A stretch of DNA of 64,000 bases, from positions 868,001-932,000 of the forward strand of contig NZ_CP059973.1 of assembly GCF_009193295.2 (NCBI RefSeq). Direction: 5' to 3'. This document shows positions 48,514-59,046 of the stretch, in pieces. The notes below the pieces were generated by a model. The model was not told where the DNA came from. It ran no database searches and saw only the letters and a program-made list of their open reading frames with translations. This DNA is from Bacteroides luhongzhouii. GTDB lineage: Bacteria > Bacteroidota > Bacteroidia > Bacteroidales > Bacteroidaceae. Each line of letters opens with the position of its first letter. Position 1 is the stretch's first letter. Position numbers and translations under genes: made by a program.

Positions 48514-49932
48514 TTATAATTTATAAAATTCATCCCAGCCTTTACGCGGCGGAAGTCCCGCCAACATTGCATTAGCAAACTCATTATTTGTAATTTGCTT
48601 CGTACGAGGATCAAAGAACAACTGTGTATTAAGTCGTTGAGCCATCACACCCAGTGAGAATACCTGACTCAACACTCCATTGATTTCGAACGGAGAACGC
48701 GTCTTTTCAATACCGTTACATGCCAACAAGAAGTTTTCGAAGTGATTGGAAGGGCTTTTAGGAACTTTCGGCAACTTGTCTGCCATCTCTTTTGCTTTCT
48801 CCTCCGGAATAATAGACAAAGTGCTTCCATGACTACCACCCTTGAAGATCAAATCCTTAGTATAAATGATCTTTCCGGGATTCAACTTAGATTTCGGAGT
48901 ATCTCCCTGATTAGTTACCGGGATGTTCGGATCTAGTCCCGAAACTCCATAACCGGCAGGAATAGGAGGAAGATTATCCAGACCATCATACCAGGTAATA
49001 TCTACCGGTGGCATTCCTTTACGTTGCGGGAAACGGAAGAGAATCGTGGAAGAATATGGGAAGAAATAATCATTATGCCCTTTTGCGTATTGCATAGTGA
49101 CCTCATAAGGCAATCCCAGTTCCAGAAATTCGTGAGCCGTATCAAGGATATGTGCTCCCCAGTCGCCCAATGCACCCATACCAAAATCATACCAACAACG
49201 CCATTGTCCCAAATGATAATCTTTATTATACTCGTGATAAGGAGTAACTCCGAGCCAAGTGTCCCAGTCCAGATCTTTCGGCAGTTGCTGTCCCGAAGGA
49301 AGCTTATAGATATTAGTGTCCCACTTATGCCAACGGCGCGGGTTATTCATGTGGGCAGTGATAGCAGTAACGTCTTTGATAATTCCCGCATCCATCCAGG
49401 CTTTAAACTGGAAATAGTTTGCTTCAGAATGTCCCTGATTTCCTACTTGAGTAACCAAGTTCGGACGTTTAAGCGCAGCTTGCATCAACAGTTCCGCTTC
49501 ATAGAAGGTACGTGCCAGCGGTTTCTCTACATATACGTGCTTTCCGGATGCCAAAGCCAGCATACTGATCGGGAAATGCGAATGGTCGGGAGTAGCAATT
49601 GCTACAGCATCAAATTCGTTACCGGCCTTATCAAACATTTGGCGGAAATCCCTAAACTGCTTTGCTTTCGGATATTTAGCCATTATCTTTTGTGTATGTT
49701 TGGCACCCATATCTACATCACATAAAGCCACCACTTCCACCATACCTGTCCGTGCAAAGTCTTCAATAATCTGCTCTCCACGGTTACCAATACCGATATA
49801 AGCAATCTTCACTTTGTCACCTCTTCCTTTTTTAGGTGAAGCGGTTTGCGCATGTAATAAATCACCGGTTCCCAATGCCAATCCGGCTGAAGCCATCGAC
49901 ATCGTTTTCAAAAAATCCCTTCGTGTTACCAT
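48514..49932 (-). CDS. Gfo/Idh/MocA family oxidoreductase with Tat signal (3-dehydrogenase candidate, A)
   Basis: The 472-residue protein begins with a twin-arginine signal (TRRDFLKTMSMASAGLALG). The Rossmann motif AYIGIGNRGEQII and the family signature HVYVEKPLA follow. The C-terminal domain carries GDWGAHILDTAHEF, with candidate catalytic His and Asp. The protein would be folded with its nicotinamide cofactor in the cytosol and exported. In the DUF1080-linked pathway such enzymes oxidise the C3 hydroxyl of a glycoside. It lies 66 bases upstream of the DUF1080 gene. Confidence 0.88.
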   Translation of the reverse strand: MVTRRDFLKTMSMASAGLALGTGDLLHAQTASPKKGRGDKVKIAYIGIGNRGEQIIEDFARTGMVEVVALCDVDMGAKHTQKIMAKYPKAKQFRDFRQMFDKAGNEFDAVAIATPDHSHFPISMLALASGKHVYVEKPLARTFYEAELLMQAALKRPNLVTQVGNQGHSEANYFQFKAWMDAGIIKDVTAITAHMNNPRRWHKWDTNIYKLPSGQQLPKDLDWDTWLGVTPYHEYNKDYHLGQWRCWYDFGMGALGDWGAHILDTAHEFLELGLPYEVTMQYAKGHNDYFFPYSSTILFRFPQRKGMPPVDITWYDGLDNLPPIPAGYGVSGLDPNIPVTNQGDTPKSKLNPGKIIYTKDLIFKGGSHGSTLSIIPEEKAKEMADKLPKVPKSPSNHFENFLLACNGIEKTRSPFEINGVLSQVFSLGVMAQRLNTQLFFDPRTKQITNNEFANAMLAGLPPRKGWDEFYKL

Positions 49933-49992
49933 AAATTATTTATTTTCATTGATATTGATTAAGTTCTTCTTTAAAATTATGCAAGAAAACTA

Positions 49993-50238
49993 TCAACTCC
50001 TGCTTTTCTTTTTAAACAGTGCTTGCATTCCATAAAACAAGAGACGCAAAATCCCCCAGAAAGCATAAAGCACAAAAGTAAATATAATTATATAAAAAAT
50101 AGACGTTATCATCTCCGTAAATGGCGCATGATAAGCAATAATTGCATAAAGATGTATCAAATTAGATACTACGAAACAAACGAGTAAAGTGATTAACTCA
50201 ATTTTCTTACGTCGTGCGGTTACAATCGTGTCTTTCAT
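49993..50238 (-). CDS. Small two-helix inner-membrane protein
   Basis: The 81-residue protein has a positively charged N-terminus and two hydrophobic segments (about 17-37, LITLLVCFVVSNLIHLYAI; about 44-70, IFYIIIFTFVLYAFWGIL). It ends in a basic tail (FKKKSRS). Its ATG overlaps the stop of the upstream oxidoreductase gene (50235-50238), so it is translationally coupled. I do not recognise it. Its place between two exported oxidoreductases suggests a membrane partner, possibly in electron transfer or export, but no cofactor ligands are evident. Confidence 0.7.
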   Translation of the reverse strand: MKDTIVTARRKKIELITLLVCFVVSNLIHLYAIIAYHAPFTEMITSIFYIIIFTFVLYAFWGILRLLFYGMQALFKKKSRS

Positions 50239-51530
50239 ATTGCTTCGGGTGTTTTTACAGATTGATGGTTCAGATAGTCTATTTTATACTCATCAGGGAA
50301 ATAAAGCGTCCGTTCTTCTTCCAATGCCTGATGTCCCAACAAACAGAGCATACTTGCATAATATCCTTCTTCCGCGATGTTTTTAGGTTGTTTTTGTGTT
50401 ATGACGGCCTCAACAAAAGCTTCCAACAACAATGATGTACCATCGCTCTTGGGACGTTCTCCGATAATGAATTCTCCTTTGTTTTCGTTTGCAGTTTCCG
50501 GTGCCCAGCTTGTTCCGGCAAAAGGCAGAGAATCGAATACCTTGTTCTCCCAGTCATTCACCATCTGCAGGAAGGCCGGTGCAGGAGCTACACTCTCAAA
50601 GTAATATTTTCCCTTTTCCGGTTCTACCGTTCCGAGATTACCCATGATCTGTTCTTCCAGTCCATAGAATTTATTGGAAATGACAGAATCGAATGTCATC
50701 TTTACCCCATCATCAAACACATATACACAACTCACATTGTCATACACATCCCTGCCGTCTTTCCAATAAGTGATGGCACCGTGTCCCATCACCTTTTCGG
50801 GTATCTTACGCAAAGCCCAGCTTCCGATCTGAAGCTGATGGCAAGCGAGTTCCGTCATCAATCCTTTTGAGAACTCCTTGTAAAGACGCCAGTTTATCAG
50901 ACGTTCCAGATTGGGTGAAGGCACCGAACGTCTCCAATCCCCATTCCGGTTCCAGAAGGTACGGATTGCATTTATTTCACCGAAGGTACCCGCATGAATC
51001 ATCTCCATTGCTTTAATGTAACGAGGATCGAACAGACGCTGTTGCCCTGTGAAGAATATTTTTCCCGTGCTACGGTGTTTCTGATACATACGATAACATT
51101 CCTCCATCGTGAAACCTATCGACTTTTCGCAAAAAACGTGCTTTCCTGCGTCAAAAGCATCCAGCACTATCTTACAATGCGAACTAAGAGGAGTAGCCAC
51201 GAGTATGGCATCTATCGACTTATCTTCCAACACTTCTCGATAGTCACCGTACACCTTGGCATTAGGAACGAGCTTCAGTGCTTTTTCAATAGACGGTTTA
51301 TAAATGTCGCACAATGCAACAATATCGACTTTAGGATTTTTAGTCAGAAATCCCATTAAAAACTGTCCCCGGGAACCGGGACCGATAATTGCCAAACGAC
51401 ACTTTTCGTTTGAGGTGTTCATCACCTCCGAAAAAGCAGAAAGCCAAGGGCTTGCTGCAAGAAGAGTGCCAGCCCCGGCTATGCCTAAATTCTTTAGAAA
51501 ATCCCGCCTGCTAATAGGGGTATGTTTCAT
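50235..51530 (-). CDS. Gfo/Idh/MocA family oxidoreductase with Tat signal (B)
   Basis: The 431-residue protein has a twin-arginine signal (SRRDFLKNLGIAGAGTLLA) and Rossmann motif AIIGPGSRGQFLMG. The family signature is HVFCEKSIG, with Ser in place of the usual Pro after EK. The C-terminal part includes LMTELACHQLQIGSW with the expected His. It is different enough from oxidoreductase A that the two probably act on different sugars or positions, or as a pair. It is coupled by 4-base overlap to the small membrane protein gene. Confidence 0.85.
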   Translation of the reverse strand: MKHTPISRRDFLKNLGIAGAGTLLAASPWLSAFSEVMNTSNEKCRLAIIGPGSRGQFLMGFLTKNPKVDIVALCDIYKPSIEKALKLVPNAKVYGDYREVLEDKSIDAILVATPLSSHCKIVLDAFDAGKHVFCEKSIGFTMEECYRMYQKHRSTGKIFFTGQQRLFDPRYIKAMEMIHAGTFGEINAIRTFWNRNGDWRRSVPSPNLERLINWRLYKEFSKGLMTELACHQLQIGSWALRKIPEKVMGHGAITYWKDGRDVYDNVSCVYVFDDGVKMTFDSVISNKFYGLEEQIMGNLGTVEPEKGKYYFESVAPAPAFLQMVNDWENKVFDSLPFAGTSWAPETANENKGEFIIGERPKSDGTSLLLEAFVEAVITQKQPKNIAEEGYYASMLCLLGHQALEEERTLYFPDEYKIDYLNHQSVKTPEAI

Positions 51531-51569
51531 GCTTGTAGGATTTAAGATTATAATTGTTTTATCTGGAAA

Positions 51570-52580
51570 TCAGTTATTAAATATAGGTGCTTTTTGTGTT
51601 TCGTAAGAAGGAGATCCTCCCTCTACATAAGGCCAACCCTCTTTATCCCACTTAATCTGGTCCAGCAACAGAATACGTCCATTCTCCGGAGCCGATCTTG
51701 CAAAACCATGATACAGAAGCCAGTCCTGTCCGGCATCATCCCGGATAATCTGTGAACCGTGCCCATTGCCTACAAAATGATCATTCGCACCTATCACCAA
51801 AGAATAACCATTCTTCAACATCGGTTTACCCGTCTTATCTTTGTACGGCCCCCATACCTTTTTAGAGCGACCCACTACGACCTTATATGTGCTTTCCACT
51901 CCTCTACAGCAACTTCCGATAGAAGCAAACATATAATAATAACCGTCGTGCTTATGAACATAGGCAGCTTCAAAAGCTGTTCCTGCTATTTTCTTTTTTT
52001 CCGCTCCCGGCATCAACGACAAGCCATCCGCAGTCAGTTCAATAACATATATCCCCCGAAAGCTGCCCCATACCAAATAGTTTCTCCCCTCATACTGCAG
52101 GAGACTGGGATCAATCGAGTTCTGCACACCGATCTCATTACTGCGAAACATCTTACCATGATCCGTAAAAGGTCCTTGCGGAGAATCGGCAGTAGCTACT
52201 CCAATGCCGCACGTTTGTTCTCCTCCCCACACCGACATCGCATAATAAAGCACATATTTACCGCTAATATAATTGATGTCCGGTGCCCAAATTCCAGCTT
52301 TAGGTTCAAATCTGGGACGAGTTTTATTCGTGAATGCCGTGTTGCAATACGTCCATTCCACCAAATCTTTCGATTTCATTATCGGAACATTCCTGGTAGA
52401 TTCGGTAGCATACACATAAAAATAACCATCCGCAGCCTTAATCACCGTAGGGTCGGGCATGGCAATATCCACAACCGGATTCTTATAACTCATCGCAGAC
52501 TTTGTCTGTGCTTTTCCCTGTGAAAAACAAACACCTATCATGAATACGAAAACGAACAAATTTACATACTTTTTCATCAA
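51570..52580 (-). CDS. Glycoside hydrolase family 43 protein (second copy)
   Basis: The 336-residue protein has a signal peptide (MIGVCFSQGKAQ). GH43 catalytic residues are in MPDPTVIKAADG (Asp), QNSIDPSLLQYEG (Asp) and AFEAAYVHKHDG (Glu). It shares GIWAPDINYISGKY and a CC pair (GSCCRGVESTYK) with the GH43 at 21011-22075, so the two are paralogues. It is the first gene after HTCS2 (53 bases) and may be read from the HTCS2 promoter, because no 21-bp-repeat operator is found in the gap. Confidence 0.87.
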   Translation of the reverse strand: MMKKYVNLFVFVFMIGVCFSQGKAQTKSAMSYKNPVVDIAMPDPTVIKAADGYFYVYATESTRNVPIMKSKDLVEWTYCNTAFTNKTRPRFEPKAGIWAPDINYISGKYVLYYAMSVWGGEQTCGIGVATADSPQGPFTDHGKMFRSNEIGVQNSIDPSLLQYEGRNYLVWGSFRGIYVIELTADGLSLMPGAEKKKIAGTAFEAAYVHKHDGYYYMFASIGSCCRGVESTYKVVVGRSKKVWGPYKDKTGKPMLKNGYSLVIGANDHFVGNGHGSQIIRDDAGQDWLLYHGFARSAPENGRILLLDQIKWDKEGWPYVEGGSPSYETQKAPIFNN

Positions 52581-52633
52581 ATCATTCTTTTAAAAGCTCC
52601 TTTTTACCTAATCTTTATAGCTATAAATCAATA

Positions 52634-55600
52634 TTAACTTACAAAATCTTTGGGTAACACTCCAAATTGTTTCTGGAAACACTTGGCAAAATAAGACGGA
52701 GAATTAAACCCTACCATATAGCAAATCTCATTCACCCGGTTTTCTCCTTCTTTCAATAATTGAGCCGCTCTCTTCAAACGTTCCAGTCGGAGATACTCAT
52801 TCGGACTCAAATCCAAGACACCCTTTATCTTCCGATAGAAATTGGAACGACTCATATTCAGGCTATCCGCCATATCATCCATACTAAATTCCGGATTACT
52901 ATAATTCACCTGGATAACCTCATTCAGTTTCTTTATAAAATCTTCGTCAGCTTTTGTCAACGCCATCGTATTGGCCGCCACAAAAGGAGACTGTGCAAAA
53001 GCCTTACGTAATTTCTCTCTATTCTGAATAAGGCTGGAAGCACAAGCCTGTAAATATTCCACAGAGAAAGGTTTCTCCAGATAAGCGTCTGCTCCCAATT
53101 CCATTCCCTCTATCTTAGACTGGATATTCGTCTTCGCAGTCAACAGTATAACGGGAATATGGCTATAATTCAAATCCGACTTGATCGTCTTACACAGTTC
53201 AAAACCATCCATCACAGGCATCACAACGTCACTAACCACTAGATTCACATAATTACCGTCCAACACTTGCAACGCTTCCGCACCATTAGCGGCAGTCAAT
53301 ACAGTATATTCTCTCGCCAACTGACGCACCACAAAGGCAAGCATATCCGGATTATCTTCCACAACCAATACCGTAGGACGGTTATCCTTCTTTTCCACCT
53401 CTCCCGCAGGAACTTCGCTCATCCTGTCTATTTCAACTTCCGGTTCCGGTGTTAAGGTTATTGTCATATCCTGAACTATCGGCAAAGTCAGACAGAAAGT
53501 ATTATTTTCTTCCCCTTCTCCCATAGCCAGAGTTCCTTGATGCAGTTCTGCCAACGAACGGGAAAGAGCTAAGCCGATTCCTGTTCCAGTGGTCACCTTT
53601 CCATCTTCTTTTTCATTGAAACGAACGAAAGGTTTAAATATCTCCTCCTTCATTTCATTGGGAATAATCACTCCATCATTCTCCGTACGAATACAGAATG
53701 AATTATTCTCATCCGCTTCCGGCACCTCCAAAGATATGTGTACGTAACTTTCAGCATACTTCACCCCATTGTTCAACAAATTACTGATAATCTTCGTAAA
53801 CGCCTCCCGGTTCACATGTGCATAAAAGTCCTTCTCAGGCACTTGCAAAGTGAATTCCAAACCTTTCTGTTTGGCAAGGGAAGTGAAACGCACATGAGTC
53901 TCTTTCAGTACCTCCGTCACATTGCATTTCGCAAAATTCAACCGGAATCCCTGGCTTTCCGTTTTACGGAAATCAAGCAACTGATTAGTCAGATTCAACA
54001 ATCGTTCTGTATTCTGTTTCATTACGTTCAGGTCCTCCCGTGTTTCCGCATCAACCTGTTTCTTCAATATGATGTTTTCCAACGGACCTTTAATCAATGT
54101 CAACGGCGTACGTATTTCATGGGCTACATTGGTAAAGAAATCAATCTTTGCATGGTAAACCTCGCGCTCCTTCTCCTGCTCGAATTTTTCCATCTGCCTG
54201 CGGTGCTTGCTATTACTGCGTCTCTTGAAATACATAACTGTATATAAAGAACAGCCGATGATCAGCAAAGCATACACGCAATACGCCCATATTGAAAGAT
54301 AGAAAGGAGGAAGAATATGCACTTCCAATGACACTTCATCGTCACTCCATACTCCATCACTATTGGCAACTTTCATCTGGAAGGTATAATCACCATATCG
54401 AAGATTGGAATAGGTAACAATAGGGCTTTCACCAACTGTCAACCAGTCTGTATCAAAGCCTTCCAACTTATACATAATCCGGCTTGTCTTGGGAGCCTGA
54501 AAATCCAGCGCGGCTACACGGAAAGAAAAAGAATTCTGATTAGACTGGAGAACAAGCTGGTCAGAGAAAGTAATACTCTTTTCCAGCGGGGAGCCCGACT
54601 CACCAGCATATACTTCCTTTCCAAACAGAAAGAAATCTGTAATTACAATAGACGGGAGAAACTTGTTTTCCGAAAAATTCTTGGGATTAAAAGCTATAAA
54701 GCCATCGATACTACCTAAATAAATCGTACCATCCTCGGCCTCAAAACTCGAACGATAATTAAACTGGTCGCCCAACAATCCATTGGAGGTAGTATATACT
54801 TTCATGACTCCAGTTGTGGGTTGGAAGCAAACCAGACCATTATTGGTTGTCAACCACAAAAGGCCGTTCTTGTCTTCCACAATCTGATATACAACATCAT
54901 TCGGCAAGCCAGCAGATAAATTATAGTTGGTAAATGTCTCCGTATCCGGCTGAAAACGACAAAAGCCTCCTCCTTGAGTAGTCAGCCAGATTTGCCGGTG
55001 AGAGTCTTCAAAGATACTTAATACCTTGTCGTATGGAAGACTTTTCGGGTCATTTTCATCGTGCAAATAATTCTTCCATTTCTTCTCACTCACATTGTAG
55101 CAATAAGCTCCATTTGCATAAGTTGCCAACCATAGATTCCCTCCGGAGTCCTCCTTTATGTCATACACAAACCGACCGTTCAGTTCCGGTATCCGGTCGA
55201 AATCATCAGACTGTTTATTATATCGGAGCAAGCCGAACAAAGTTCCCAGATAAATATCACCTGTCGTTGTGCAGCAAATAGAGAAAACACTATTATCTAT
55301 CAATGAACGAGGAGAATCCGTTTTCTGATAAGTTTTCACGATAGCTCCCGTACGCGTATCTACTACTTTCACTCCTTTTGAGAAGGTTCCCACCCAAAGA
55401 TAATCGCCAATTAAACACAAACCATGCACATTGGTAAAAGCACTGCTGGGCGTAAAAAAGGAGAAAGTTTTGGTCTTGGGGTTGAAACGGTTCAAACCAC
55501 CGTCTTCCGTACCAATCCACAGGATACCTTGATTATCCTGACAGAACTCACGTACTCGCTTCCCACGCAAACCATTATCAGTCCCTTTGGGATAATATTT

Positions 55601-56650
55601 CTCGAAATACGTATAAAAACGAGGATAGTAATTCACACCGCCAAAATAAGAACCAATCCAGATACCACCCTCGCGATCCTTACACAATGAATAAATAGCA
55701 TTGTCGGATAAAGAATAAGGGTCGTTGATCGAACTGCGCAAATGAACGTATTTGCCCATTCGGAGATTATAGATATAAAGTCCCGACTCTGCACCAATCC
55801 ACAATTCGTTGTCAGAAGCGACCAGCAATTCACGACAAAAAACAGACTCTCCATTTTCATCTTCAGAAAGTAAGTCATGCAGTTTGTTAGAGGTCAGGTT
55901 CAGTTCTTTCACTCCTCCCTTTAAAGAGCCTACATATAGGCAGTTATATGCTCCTTTCACCAAGGCTATCACGACATCATTGGCATAAGTTTTCTGATTG
56001 TCTACAGGTGAGATATAAGGATGAAGGGTTTGCAGACGGTCTTTCGAATAGAAAAGTCCATCACCATAACAGCCAATCCAGAGAGTTCCGCTATTATCAA
56101 AAACAAAAGACTGGACATTGGTGGAGATAAAAGAAAAGTTCTTCAATGTGTGATTCCGGAGTTTTCCTTCCTCCAGGTCATAACAAAATAATCCCTGTGA
56201 CTCTACCGCTACCCAGACACATCCTTTGTTGTCTCCGGAGATTGCAGTTACGGTATGTTCTATTTTCGTGTTTTCTGCGCTCAATTCAGCAAAATGCCGG
56301 AAAGAATCCTTCTCCGGATTATAGATATAAAGTCCTACATCCGTACCTACCCAGATATCTCCTTTTGCGTCCTCATAAAGCGCTGTGATAAAATTATTAC
56401 CAATGCTCCGCCGTGTGCGGTCATCATGTTTGAATTTGCGGAATGACAAACCGTCATATCTATTCAGACCATCTTTTGTGCCGAACCACATAAAGCCCTG
56501 CTTATCCTGCAAAATCGCATTGACCGTGTTCTGAGATAATCCGTTCTGTACACTAAGATTTTTGAAATAATAATGCTCGTCCGCCATTTGCGCATGGCAG
56601 CCTATCTGACAACTTATTAAACAGATTAAAAGTATTAGAACTTTCTTCAT
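52634..56650 (-). CDS. HTCS2, intact hybrid two-component sensor-regulator
   Basis: I start at the ATG at 56650 (MKKVLILLI), the start conserved with the HTCS1 fragment. The 1338-residue protein has a signal peptide, periplasmic beta-propeller repeats (about 25-735, e.g. DKQGFMWFGTKDGLNRYDG), a Y_Y_Y domain and one membrane helix (YCVYALLIIGCSLYTVMYF). Then come HisKA (VAHEIRTPLTLIKG), HATPase (LLNNGVKYAES, then GTGIGLALSRSL), a receiver with phospho-acceptor Asp in VVSDVVMPVMDGF, and an AraC HTH pair (MSRSNFYRKIKG and SPSYFAKCFQKQFG). HTCS proteins bind an oligosaccharide outside and activate PUL promoters. Its HTH helices are identical to those of HTCS1, so it could serve the same operators. 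Confidence 0.93.
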   Translation of the reverse strand: MKKVLILLICLISCQIGCHAQMADEHYYFKNLSVQNGLSQNTVNAILQDKQGFMWFGTKDGLNRYDGLSFRKFKHDDRTRRSIGNNFITALYEDAKGDIWVGTDVGLYIYNPEKDSFRHFAELSAENTKIEHTVTAISGDNKGCVWVAVESQGLFCYDLEEGKLRNHTLKNFSFISTNVQSFVFDNSGTLWIGCYGDGLFYSKDRLQTLHPYISPVDNQKTYANDVVIALVKGAYNCLYVGSLKGGVKELNLTSNKLHDLLSEDENGESVFCRELLVASDNELWIGAESGLYIYNLRMGKYVHLRSSINDPYSLSDNAIYSLCKDREGGIWIGSYFGGVNYYPRFYTYFEKYYPKGTDNGLRGKRVREFCQDNQGILWIGTEDGGLNRFNPKTKTFSFFTPSSAFTNVHGLCLIGDYLWVGTFSKGVKVVDTRTGAIVKTYQKTDSPRSLIDNSVFSICCTTTGDIYLGTLFGLLRYNKQSDDFDRIPELNGRFVYDIKEDSGGNLWLATYANGAYCYNVSEKKWKNYLHDENDPKSLPYDKVLSIFEDSHRQIWLTTQGGGFCRFQPDTETFTNYNLSAGLPNDVVYQIVEDKNGLLWLTTNNGLVCFQPTTGVMKVYTTSNGLLGDQFNYRSSFEAEDGTIYLGSIDGFIAFNPKNFSENKFLPSIVITDFFLFGKEVYAGESGSPLEKSITFSDQLVLQSNQNSFSFRVAALDFQAPKTSRIMYKLEGFDTDWLTVGESPIVTYSNLRYGDYTFQMKVANSDGVWSDDEVSLEVHILPPFYLSIWAYCVYALLIIGCSLYTVMYFKRRSNSKHRRQMEKFEQEKEREVYHAKIDFFTNVAHEIRTPLTLIKGPLENIILKKQVDAETREDLNVMKQNTERLLNLTNQLLDFRKTESQGFRLNFAKCNVTEVLKETHVRFTSLAKQKGLEFTLQVPEKDFYAHVNREAFTKIISNLLNNGVKYAESYVHISLEVPEADENNSFCIRTENDGVIIPNEMKEEIFKPFVRFNEKEDGKVTTGTGIGLALSRSLAELHQGTLAMGEGEENNTFCLTLPIVQDMTITLTPEPEVEIDRMSEVPAGEVEKKDNRPTVLVVEDNPDMLAFVVRQLAREYTVLTAANGAEALQVLDGNYVNLVVSDVVMPVMDGFELCKTIKSDLNYSHIPVILLTAKTNIQSKIEGMELGADAYLEKPFSVEYLQACASSLIQNREKLRKAFAQSPFVAANTMALTKADEDFIKKLNEVIQVNYSNPEFSMDDMADSLNMSRSNFYRKIKGVLDLSPNEYLRLERLKRAAQLLKEGENRVNEICYMVGFNSPSYFAKCFQKQFGVLPKDFVS

Positions 56651-56686
56651 AAACATACGCGTTTTCTATCCTTCCGTTTGAGTTAC

Positions 56687-56694
56687 CAAATGTA
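56687..56694 (-). promoter_or_regulatory. HTCS2 promoter -7 box
   Basis: Minus-strand TACATTTG (56694-56687) lies 36 bases before the HTCS2 ATG. The same box at the same distance is kept in the severed HTCS1 promoter. Confidence 0.55.
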
Positions 56695-56749
56695 GGCAAA
56701 ATCACAGCGGAAAGATAGTAAATATGTCTCAATGAATGAAAAAATAGTC

Positions 56750-58810
56750 CTATTTTTCTATCCTGATGCGTGCGTCAACTGCTATAACGGCCTTTTGTGT
56801 TGCTAAGAGCGGATTTATATCCATTTCTTTGATCTCTGTAGCAAAACGTAGCAAAGTGGACAAACGGACAATAATTTCAGCAAATTTATCTTCGTTGACT
56901 CCCTTTTGCCCACGTGTTCCCTGAATGATTTTATAAGCACGCAAAGAATGAATCATTGAATAAGCTTCTTCATAAGAAAGCGGGGCGAGACCGGAAGACA
57001 CATCTTTCAGCACCTCCACAAAAATACCTCCCAAACCACAAAGTACCACGTGTCCGAACTTCTCTTCATATTTTGCACCAATAAACAGTTCCGTACCTTT
57101 CAGCATCGGCTGTACCATAATTGCCCTTGCTTCAGGAATCTGCATCATACGATCGAATTCCAATGCCAGATGTTGCTCGCTTTTGATGTTCAGCACTACA
57201 CCACCGACATCTGATTTATGCACAGGTCCCACCACTTTGGCCACTACCGGAAATCCGCATCGACGGGCAAAAGCTACTATCTCCTCTTTATTATCGGAAA
57301 CAAATTCATCTACCAACGGAATACCGGCAGCGTGCAACAATGCCTGTACATAATTGGGAGCGATATAACCATTCTCCGGAATAGAATCTATGATGCGACG
57401 AATCCTCGGAACGTCTACTCCGAACAGTTCTATTTCAGGAACTGCCGGTTTAGGAACATTGACAATGCGTGAAAGGGCAGTACCTAGAGTCACTTCGTCC
57501 GCAAAGTTCACGTGTCCTTTTGCCAGGAAGGCGGCAACCTCTGCCCCGGCTGTATTAATCGAAGGAAGAATGGGGAAAATCGGTTTCTTGCAAGTCTGCA
57601 TCTTTTCGTGAAGCACATCATACATTTCAAACATAGTAACCAATCCCGGAGTTCCAAAAATGGCCATCATGGCGTCTATATTGTCAAGCTTCTCCTCGCA
57701 ATAGTCAATGCAAAGGCGCAGATGTTCCGGTGTTCCGGTAGCCAGAATATCAATAGGATTCCCGACGGCAGCACCGGGGAATAGTTGGGCTTTTAGTTCT
57801 TCGGCTACTTCTCCTTCCAGCTTAGGTACATTCAGCCCACCTTTACTCAACGCATCTGTCAACATCACTCCCGGTCCTCCGGCATGGGTGATAATGGCAA
57901 AATTCTTTCCTTTCAATTCGGGCAGAGTAAACACGCAACCTACAGTAGTCAATTCTTCACGGGAGAAGCAACGTACAATCCCCGCTTTACGGAACAAAGC
58001 CTCTACTGCCGAATCGGAACTGGCGATTGCTCCTGTATGGGAAGATGCTGCCCGGCTTCCGCTCTCCGAACTTCCGGCTTTGATTGCCGCAATCTTACAC
58101 CCTTTCCTAATCAAAGAAGAAGCATGAAATAACAACCTGTCCGGATTCTGAATACTTTCAATATAGAGTAGTTTCAGATGAGAATCTTTTTCGGGATCGA
58201 AGTTCTCATCCATAAATTGCAATACATCTTCTACACCAATCTGCTTGGCATTTCCCACCGACCAGACTGAATTGAACTGCAAGCCTTTTGTTACGGCACT
58301 TTCAAGAATAAAGACGGCCGTAGCACCGGAGCTGGAAATCAAGTCCACTCCTTTCGAATTCAAATTAGGAATCGGCTGGCTGAACACGCTATGATGCCAT
58401 GTGTTCATCAATCCAATGCAATTAGGACCAATCAACGAAGCCCCGTATTTATTGACTGTTTCCAAAATACGTTCTTCCAACAGCGCCCCTTCGTGGGTTT
58501 CTTCACCAAAACCAGCCGAAAGTATGATAAATGCCCTGGTTTGTTTCTTGCTAGCCAATGTTTCCACCATATCAGGACACATCAAGGCAGGCACAGCCAA
58601 CACCGCCAGGTCTGTATCCGGCAGATCGTTCACATCCGCAAAAGCGGGAACTCCCTGCACTTCCTTTTCCTTCGGATTCACAGCCCGAAGTTCTCCCTGA
58701 TAACCTCCATTTATTAAATTCTTTAATATTGCGCCACCCGGCTTATGTACATTATTCGATGCCCCTACTACGACAATGCTTTCAGGACGAAGCAACTGGG
58801 TTGTTATCAT
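56750..58810 (-). CDS. ADP-forming acetate/acyl-CoA synthetase (fused alpha-beta)
   Basis: The 686-residue protein begins with a CoA-binding Rossmann domain (SIVVVGASNNVHKPGGAIL), followed by succinyl-CoA-synthetase-like domains with the catalytic His in RAASSHTGAIA. A C-terminal ATP-grasp domain comes last (GFPVVAKVVGPVHKSDVGG, then EMDINPLLATQKAV). It converts acyl-CoA + ADP + phosphate to acid + ATP + CoA, conserving energy at the end of fermentation. The gene ends 99 bases before the HTCS2 ATG in the same direction. A broken copy of its 3' end lies upstream of HTCS1. Confidence 0.9.
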   Translation of the reverse strand: MITTQLLRPESIVVVGASNNVHKPGGAILKNLINGGYQGELRAVNPKEKEVQGVPAFADVNDLPDTDLAVLAVPALMCPDMVETLASKKQTRAFIILSAGFGEETHEGALLEERILETVNKYGASLIGPNCIGLMNTWHHSVFSQPIPNLNSKGVDLISSSGATAVFILESAVTKGLQFNSVWSVGNAKQIGVEDVLQFMDENFDPEKDSHLKLLYIESIQNPDRLLFHASSLIRKGCKIAAIKAGSSESGSRAASSHTGAIASSDSAVEALFRKAGIVRCFSREELTTVGCVFTLPELKGKNFAIITHAGGPGVMLTDALSKGGLNVPKLEGEVAEELKAQLFPGAAVGNPIDILATGTPEHLRLCIDYCEEKLDNIDAMMAIFGTPGLVTMFEMYDVLHEKMQTCKKPIFPILPSINTAGAEVAAFLAKGHVNFADEVTLGTALSRIVNVPKPAVPEIELFGVDVPRIRRIIDSIPENGYIAPNYVQALLHAAGIPLVDEFVSDNKEEIVAFARRCGFPVVAKVVGPVHKSDVGGVVLNIKSEQHLALEFDRMMQIPEARAIMVQPMLKGTELFIGAKYEEKFGHVVLCGLGGIFVEVLKDVSSGLAPLSYEEAYSMIHSLRAYKIIQGTRGQKGVNEDKFAEIIVRLSTLLRFATEIKEMDINPLLATQKAVIAVDARIRIEK

Positions 58811-59046
58811 ATCATGCTTTGGTTTTCGTTTAACTAAGGTACAAATATATTCTTTCTTATGAGAAAAAAGAAAGAAAAAGGGGAGAAATATAAGAGAAAG
58901 TACAGGATAATGGGAAGAAAGACAAAGAAATCAAGTGGATTATGCTGACTTATTGATTTAGTTAGAAAATTACCCCGATATAAATTGTTTTTGGTCAACT
59001 TATGCCAGGGCAATACACGTAAAGATAAGTTATCAAAAGTCGTTTT

